Shown piece by piece: positions 6,654-10,596 of a DNA stretch of 10,596 bases. The position numbers were made by a program, and so were the translations under genes. Every line of letters begins with the position of its first letter. Positions within the stretch are counted from its first letter, which is position 1. Below the pieces are notes generated by a model. The model was not told the origin of the DNA. It ran no database searches and worked only from the letters and a program-made list of their open reading frames with translations. Source of the DNA: a bacterium (GTDB lineage: Bacteria; Desulfobacterota; Binatia; UBA12015); assembly GCA_018970825.1 (NCBI GenBank), contig JAGWVP010000061.1, positions 1 through 10,596 on the forward strand, read 5' to 3'.

Positions 6654-9139
6654 CGCCACAGCGGGACGATCGACACCGGGTGCGCCCCGAAGCGGACCTC
6701 GACCTCGACGAAGTGGTCGACCCGGTCGGCCGCGCGCAGGTCGCGCGGCAGGGTCTCGATCTCGAGCACGGCGCGACCGTCGGACCGGCGCACGAGCGCC
6801 GCACGGGCGAGCCCCGTGGTCGCACCACCTGGGATCAAGCGTCCCGCGGGAATCGTCTCCTGCAGGATCACGTCGTCGTCGCGCAGCGAGACGACCACGT
6901 CCTGCGTCTCGGGATCGAAGCCCGGCGGCATCGCGCCGAGTTCCATGCGAAGCCGCAGCACGTCGCCTCGGCCGTCGGTCGGGCCGCCGCGACCGGATAC
7001 CTGGTGCAGGCCTCCACCGCCCGAGCCCGGGAGGGAGTGGCCGCCGATCACGCCGACGAGACCCCGGCCGCCGCCGGCGGCCGGGGCGATCTCCGCGACG
7101 AGCGAGGCCACGCCCTCGGGCCGGAACCAGATCGGGGAGGACCAGGCGCGCTCCTGGATCGTCTTCGGCATCACGCAGCATTCCGCGAGCTCGGCGGGAA
7201 CCTTCGCGGGGTCGGAGCAGTCGACGCCCTGCTCGTTGCAGAGCCACGTGCTCCAGCGACAGGTGGGCTCCTCGACGACGCGCGCGTAGTAGAAGGCGCG
7301 CTCGCTCGCGTCGAAGCCGGGATCGCTCCAGACGGCGCAGAGCGAATCGGCCCCCGCCCCGCTCGGCTCGCAGGTCCTCGTGTCGACGCTCCCGCCGTCG
7401 TCGCCTCCTGCGACGTCGAACACCTTCTCGTGGGAGCCGCCGTCGCGATCGACCCAGCCCTTCACGATCTGGAGGCGCTGGAGCCGTGCTCCCGGCGCGC
7501 CCTCGGAGCCGGGATCGCGGAAGGCGAGGACGCCGAAGCGGGGGCTGCGCCGTCCCGATACGGGGCCGATTTCGGCGCCCATGGGCATTCCTCCCCGGTA
7601 GGCCTTCTCCACGAAGCGCGGGTCGCCGCAGCGGAGGTCCGGCTCCGCCCCGCCGAAGAAGCGCAGGATCGGGCGCGTTCCGCTCGTGCCGTAGACCTCG
7701 CGGCGTCGCATCGCCGAGAAGATCGCGTCGCGCGAGTTCTCCTCGGCCCAGGCGACCGCGAGCCCGCCGGGGTTGTCGCGTACCTGGTTCTCGATCCGGC
7801 GCGCCGGGCTCGAGTCGGAGTTGCCCATCGCTCCGGGCCAGTCCCGCTCGGCGGTACTGCCCGGGGCCGCGTCGTGGCTGTCGGTGCTGCCGACGAAGCC
7901 CATGCGGAAGGGATTCGCCCCGAGCGCGGCCTCGAGGGCGAGGCCGTCCTTCAGCGCGTTGCGGACCAGGTTGCGCGCCGGGTAGTCGGCGGTCGCCGGT
8001 GGCGGCTCGTCGGGGCCCTCGTGCGCGTTCGGCCGCTGCTCGAACGCGCAACGCTCGTCCTCGGTGCCGACGCCCGTGCCGGCCACCCGGTCGAAGCGGC
8101 ACTCCGAAGAACTCTTCACCTGGTGGATCTCGACGAGGGGCTCTCGCATCTCGCGTCGTGCCGCGTCCTCCGGACCGAGGGGGTCTTCGAATTGCCGCCC
8201 GCCGCTCAGGTTCGGGTTGTGCGGGATCACGACCGCGTCGCAGCCCGAGCCCGCGCCGAGGCAGTCCCTCTCGACCGCGTTCCAGAGTCCCTGCGGGATG
8301 CCCTCGGTCGCGGTCTCGAGCTGGCTCGAGGCGAAGGTCGGCACGTGCTCGTTGCGGAAGATCACGTTGCGATGCTGGTGGCGCCCGACGAGGCTCGCCG
8401 TGTGCTCGTAGCCGACGAAGGAGGTGAACGTGCAGGCGTCGGTGCGATCGTAGGCCTCCTCGGCCGCCGCCTGGATCTCGCGCCAGACCGACGCCGCCGC
8501 GGCGTCGCAGTCGATGCCGGGCGTCGCGCAGAAGCCGTGCGACGCGGGCGGATTCGGGATGCCGGCGGGAAACAGCCACTCGACGATCGTCGCGAAGCGG
8601 TCGTTCGGGTCGTCCGGGGCGCGCAGGTCGCGGCACATCGGAAGGTCGTGGACGCCCGAGTCCTCGCGCAGACAGAGGTCGACCTCGCCGAAGAACTCCG
8701 CGTGGTCGGTCACCGCGGCGAAGTCGAGGGGCCGGTCGATGCGGGCGCGGCGCGTCGGCTGCTCGTCGTCGTCGGAGAACGGGATCTCCTCGCCGCGGGC
8801 GTAGGCGTATGCGTCCGACGGGCCGGTCTTCGTGCCGTAGATCGAGGCGTCGGCGGAGTAGCGGGTGTGCACGTGGAGGTCGCCGAAGAACGGGCGGCGC
8901 AGCAGGTCGAAGCCGGCGCAGGGCTCGCGCGTCTCGGTGCGCCGCCAGGGGGCGCCCCTCGTGCCGTCGACCGTCGGCGGCGCGACGGGCGCGGAGGACG
9001 TGGAGTCGCACGCGGCGACCAGGAGCGAGAGCAGGATCACCGCGGCCCCGCGAATGCGCCGCGTGCGTGCGCCGCCGGAGTCGCACGGCCGCCCGGGATC
9101 GGGGTCGCCGAGGCTCCCGCCGCGGTCGGCCCCCGGCAC
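6620..9139 (-). CDS. DUF3604 family lipoprotein with a PHP-like metal site and an extra C-terminal domain
   Basis: 839 residues from GTG 9139. A lipobox, SLLVAAC (C44), follows a basic and hydrophobic stretch, so the mature protein is probably a lipoprotein. The DUF3604 core runs from RRPFFGDLHVHTRYSADA (81-98) to QERAWSSPIWFRP (662-674). Metal-site candidates are D87, H89 and H91; D145 and H146 in AAVTDHAEFFGE; H308 in IPHNPN; H339 in EIHQVKSS; and D420 and H422 in GSTDSHDA. These resemble PHP-type metallophosphoesterases, but no reaction is established. A glycine-rich linker (about 688-722) joins an extra beta-rich domain (about 723-839). The start is uncertain: GTG 9139 has only a weak ribosome site, GTG 9172 would add 11 residues, and no ATG lies near the signal. 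Its 3' end overlaps the isomerase gene by 34 nt. The alpha/beta hydrolase is divergent. Confidence 0.88.
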   Translation of the reverse strand: MPGADRGGSLGDPDPGRPCDSGGARTRRIRGAAVILLSLLVAACDSTSSAPVAPPTVDGTRGAPWRRTETREPCAGFDLLRRPFFGDLHVHTRYSADASIYGTKTGPSDAYAYARGEEIPFSDDDEQPTRRARIDRPLDFAAVTDHAEFFGEVDLCLREDSGVHDLPMCRDLRAPDDPNDRFATIVEWLFPAGIPNPPASHGFCATPGIDCDAAAASVWREIQAAAEEAYDRTDACTFTSFVGYEHTASLVGRHQHRNVIFRNEHVPTFASSQLETATEGIPQGLWNAVERDCLGAGSGCDAVVIPHNPNLSGGRQFEDPLGPEDAARREMREPLVEIHQVKSSSECRFDRVAGTGVGTEDERCAFEQRPNAHEGPDEPPPATADYPARNLVRNALKDGLALEAALGANPFRMGFVGSTDSHDAAPGSTAERDWPGAMGNSDSSPARRIENQVRDNPGGLAVAWAEENSRDAIFSAMRRREVYGTSGTRPILRFFGGAEPDLRCGDPRFVEKAYRGGMPMGAEIGPVSGRRSPRFGVLAFRDPGSEGAPGARLQRLQIVKGWVDRDGGSHEKVFDVAGGDDGGSVDTRTCEPSGAGADSLCAVWSDPGFDASERAFYYARVVEEPTCRWSTWLCNEQGVDCSDPAKVPAELAECCVMPKTIQERAWSSPIWFRPEGVASLVAEIAPAAGGGRGLVGVIGGHSLPGSGGGGLHQVSGRGGPTDGRGDVLRLRMELGAMPPGFDPETQDVVVSLRDDDVILQETIPAGRLIPGGATTGLARAALVRRSDGRAVLEIETLPRDLRAADRVDHFVEVEVRFGAHPVSIVPLWRWDGRRLGTGA
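7062..7086. repeat. Perfect 11-bp inverted repeat inside the DUF3604 gene
   Basis: CCCCGGCCGCC (7062-7072) and GGCGGCCGGGG (7076-7086) are exact reverse complements with a 3-nt spacer. The stretch encodes Ala-Pro-Ala-Ala-Gly-Gly-Gly-Arg-Gly at the start of the glycine-rich linker between the DUF3604 core and the C-terminal domain. In RNA it would form a very stable hairpin. It may affect translation or be a by-product of glycine/alanine codon choice at high GC. Confidence 0.6.
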
Positions 9140-9350
9140 GCCGAACCGTCTCGGATGGACCGGCCACCTCACGGCCGAGAGATGCCCCGCTGCCCGGCCG
9201 CGGGTCAAGGTCGATCCTCGCTTCACGACCCGCCGAGCCGCGGCCGAGGCCCGTCGGGAGCACACGCCCCGGGGCGCATGGCCGATCGCCCCCGCAGGCG
9301 ATAGCGTCCGGGGGCGGAGCCGGGCCTTTCCCCGTCCGCGCGAGGATCCC
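9140..9350. promoter_or_regulatory. Divergent intergenic region with two inverted repeats
   Basis: This 211-bp gap separates the divergent DUF3604 and alpha/beta hydrolase genes and must hold both promoters. It contains a perfect 12-bp palindrome, CGCCCCGGGGCG (9265-9276), and a hairpin, ATCGCC/GGCGAT (9285-9290 and 9297-9302, 6-nt loop), 8 nt further on. A TTGACC at 9203-9208 on the minus strand is a possible -35 for the DUF3604 group, but no matching -10 was found. No promoter for the plus-strand gene could be placed. A possible alternative GTG start for the DUF3604 gene (9172) lies in it. Confidence 0.35.
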
Positions 9351-10253
9351 ATGCCCGACGTGCTGCGCACTCCCGACGACCGCTTCGAGGACCTCGACGA
9401 CTGGCCCTACCCGCCGCAGTACCTCTCGTGGCGTGGGCTCCGCCTGCACTACGTCGACGTCGGCCGCGGCCCGACCGTGCTCCTCGTGCACGGCGAGCCC
9501 GACTGGGCCTACCTGTGGCGCGACGTGATCCCGGAGTTCGTGCGCGCCGGCTACCGCTGCATCGCACCCGACCACGTCGGCTTCGGCCGCAGCGACAAGG
9601 TCGTCGCGGACGACTGGTACGTGATCGAGCGTCACTGCGAGGCGCTGCGCCACGTCGTCGAGACGCTCGACCTCCGCGACGCGACGCTCGTCGTCCACGA
9701 CTGGGGAGGGCCGATCGGGCTCCGGCAGGCGGTCGACATGCCCGAGCGCTTCTCGCGTCTCGCGATCCTGAACACCTGGCTCCACCACGAGGGCTTCGTC
9801 TACGGCGAGGCCATCCGGCACTGGCGACACTACGCGACGCGCTTCGAGCCCGGCACGGGAGACCTGCCCTGCGGCGAGGTCATCGTGCGCACCGCCGGTC
9901 TCCCGTGCCCCGATCCCGACGCGCTCCGACGCGCCTACGAGGCGCCCTTCCCCGACGCGACCTGGAAGGCGGGGCCGCGCCGCTTCCCGTGGTGCCTGCC
10001 GTTCGCGCAGCCCGAGGAAGGCAACGCGGCGGACCAGCAGCGCTGCTTCGACGCGCTCCGCGCCTGGACGCGGGGGCCCGTGCACTTCGTGTGGGGCGAC
10101 GCCGACCCGATCTTCCCGGTCGAGTGGGCGCGACGCTGGTCGTCGCTCGTTCCCGGCGCGACGCTCGACACGATCCCCGGCGCGAGCCACTTCGTGCCGT
10201 GCGAGCGCGGCGAAGCGGTCGCGCGACGCATCCTCGCGCGCATCGAGTCCTGA
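9351..10253 (+). CDS. Haloalkane dehalogenase-like alpha/beta hydrolase (subfamily I-like)
   Basis: 300 residues, as in haloalkane dehalogenases. HGEPDWAYLWRD (48-59) is the oxyanion loop in the form these enzymes use, followed by APDHVGFGRSDK (72-83). The nucleophile elbow is VVHDWGGPIG (114-123), with D117 and halide-binding W118. WGDADPIFP (248-256) supplies the acid, best aligned at D252, and GASHFVP (277-283) the base H280. In the cap region, YEAPFPDATWKAGPRRFP (196-213) closely resembles the xenobiotic-degrading DhlA type; W158 or W143 could be the second halide ligand. Known members swap halogen for hydroxyl on alkyl halides in the cytoplasm. The elbow has His before Asp, as in many epoxide hydrolases, where dehalogenases usually have Gln, so an epoxide or other substrate is possible. 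ATG 9351 follows GAGGA (9342-9346). A membrane-protein gene begins 19 nt downstream. Confidence 0.8.
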   Translation: MPDVLRTPDDRFEDLDDWPYPPQYLSWRGLRLHYVDVGRGPTVLLVHGEPDWAYLWRDVIPEFVRAGYRCIAPDHVGFGRSDKVVADDWYVIERHCEALRHVVETLDLRDATLVVHDWGGPIGLRQAVDMPERFSRLAILNTWLHHEGFVYGEAIRHWRHYATRFEPGTGDLPCGEVIVRTAGLPCPDPDALRRAYEAPFPDATWKAGPRRFPWCLPFAQPEEGNAADQQRCFDALRAWTRGPVHFVWGDADPIFPVEWARRWSSLVPGATLDTIPGASHFVPCERGEAVARRILARIES

Positions 10254-10272
10254 GCCGCAGGCGACCTGCCCG

Positions 10273-10596
10273 ATGGACGCGAGAATCGAGTCCACGGTCG
10301 CGACCGGGCGTCGTGCGAGGGCGGGCTCGGTTGCCGCACTCGCCGTGGCGCTCCTCGCCGCGTTCCTTCTCGGCCGGGTCTCGCCCGAGCAGGTCGCCGA
10401 CCTCAAGCCGCGCCCCGATGCGGTCGAGTACGAGGAGGCGGCACGCGGGCTGCTGCGCGGCGACGGCACGTCCCTGCGGATCGACGGACGACGCTTCGCG
10501 CCGCGCTACCCGCCCGCGATGTCGTGGGCGGTCGCGGGGGCGATGCGCCTCGCGGGCGAGCGCCCCGGTTCCGGGGCGGTCGTGGCGCTGCTGTCG
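10273..10596 (+). CDS. Membrane protein, probable GT-C (family 39-like) glycosyltransferase, N-terminal 108 codons
   Basis: The gene runs off the right edge. A basic N-terminus (R13-R16) precedes a membrane segment, SVAALAVALLAAFLLGRV (19-36). An extracytoplasmic loop follows with KPRPDAVEYEEAARGLLRG (45-63), then RRFAPRYPPAMSWAVAGAMR (73-92). An acidic D-x-x-E-Y after the first membrane helix, a repeated-alanine helix, then R-Y-P-P opening the next helix is the pattern of dolichyl-phosphate-mannose-type (ArnT/PMT-like) glycosyltransferases that use lipid-linked sugars in the envelope. D49 is the candidate catalytic residue. The fragment is too short to exclude another polytopic membrane protein. 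It starts 19 nt after the hydrolase stop with no strong ribosome site. Confidence 0.6.
   Translation, partial: MDARIESTVATGRRARAGSVAALAVALLAAFLLGRVSPEQVADLKPRPDAVEYEEAARGLLRGDGTSLRIDGRRFAPRYPPAMSWAVAGAMRLAGERPGSGAVVALLS

Noticed and set aside
5593..6828. Upstream in-frame extension of the HupE/UreJ-family gene
   Set aside because: The extension is an out-of-frame, Arg-rich reading of the isomerase gene. The GTG at 5592 with its ribosome site and signal-like N-terminus explains the real start.
5993..9304. A 1103-codon open frame on the plus strand opposite the DUF3604 and isomerase genes
   Set aside because: It is rich in Arg, Ala, Val and Gly with no recognisable motifs, and lies opposite clear family matches. 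Long antisense frames are expected at this GC level.
9173..9370. Extension of the DUF3604 frame to an ATG at 9370
   Set aside because: It would run into the start of the divergent dehalogenase-like gene and through the shared promoter region, adding about 77 Arg-rich residues ahead of the lipoprotein signal.
5589..10469. A 1626-codon minus-strand open frame that could be read as one giant protein
   Set aside because: Only the last 354 codons (5589-6653) look like a protein family (parvulin type). The rest runs out of frame through the DUF3604 gene and antisense to the dehalogenase-like gene.

Overview
This is a very GC-rich bacterial segment (about 70% G+C by eye) with tightly packed genes, GTG as well as ATG starts, and a lipoprotein-type signal. 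The gene set is an amidohydrolase-3, DUF2855, DUF1330, DUF3604, a parvulin/HupE pair and a haloalkane-dehalogenase-like enzyme. It suggests a high-GC, probably diderm environmental bacterium, for example a deltaproteobacterial-type lineage such as Myxococcota or Binatota. That placement is inference; the window has no rRNA or marker gene to settle it. I found no tRNA, rRNA, CRISPR array, insertion sequence or phage gene.

Layout. Eight genes, in three groups, lie on the minus strand, and two genes at the right end lie on the plus strand. Minus strand, right to left: (1) a DUF3604 lipoprotein with a PHP-like metal site (6620-9139), a membrane-anchored PpiC-type peptidyl-prolyl isomerase (5589-6653) and a HupE/UreJ-family membrane protein (4531-5592). 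These overlap one another by 34 and 4 nt and must be translationally coupled. (2) After a 184-bp gap with a good sigma70-like promoter, a DUF2855 protein (3240-4346), a DUF1330 protein (2774-3208) and a Fpg/Nei DNA glycosylase (1948-2751), 31 and 22 nt apart and closed by a GC-rich hairpin. (3) An amidohydrolase family 3 enzyme (145-1803), then, 2 nt later, the first 47 codons of a CobW/COG0523-type GTPase that leaves the window at base 1. Plus strand: a haloalkane-dehalogenase-like alpha/beta hydrolase (9351-10253), then, 19 nt later, the start of a membrane protein resembling a GT-C glycosyltransferase (10273 to the window end).

How the genes may work together. Group 1 looks like one cell-envelope system: an exported metallohydrolase, an envelope foldase and a metal-permease-like membrane protein. 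The permease has lost several residues that are conserved in its family. Group 3 pairs a metal-dependent hydrolase with a GTPase of a metal-chaperone family. Group 2 joins a reductase-like protein of unknown function, a small dimeric alpha/beta-barrel protein and base-excision repair. The most interesting candidate for an undescribed system is the DUF3604-parvulin-HupE cassette, including the extra C-terminal domain on its DUF3604 protein.
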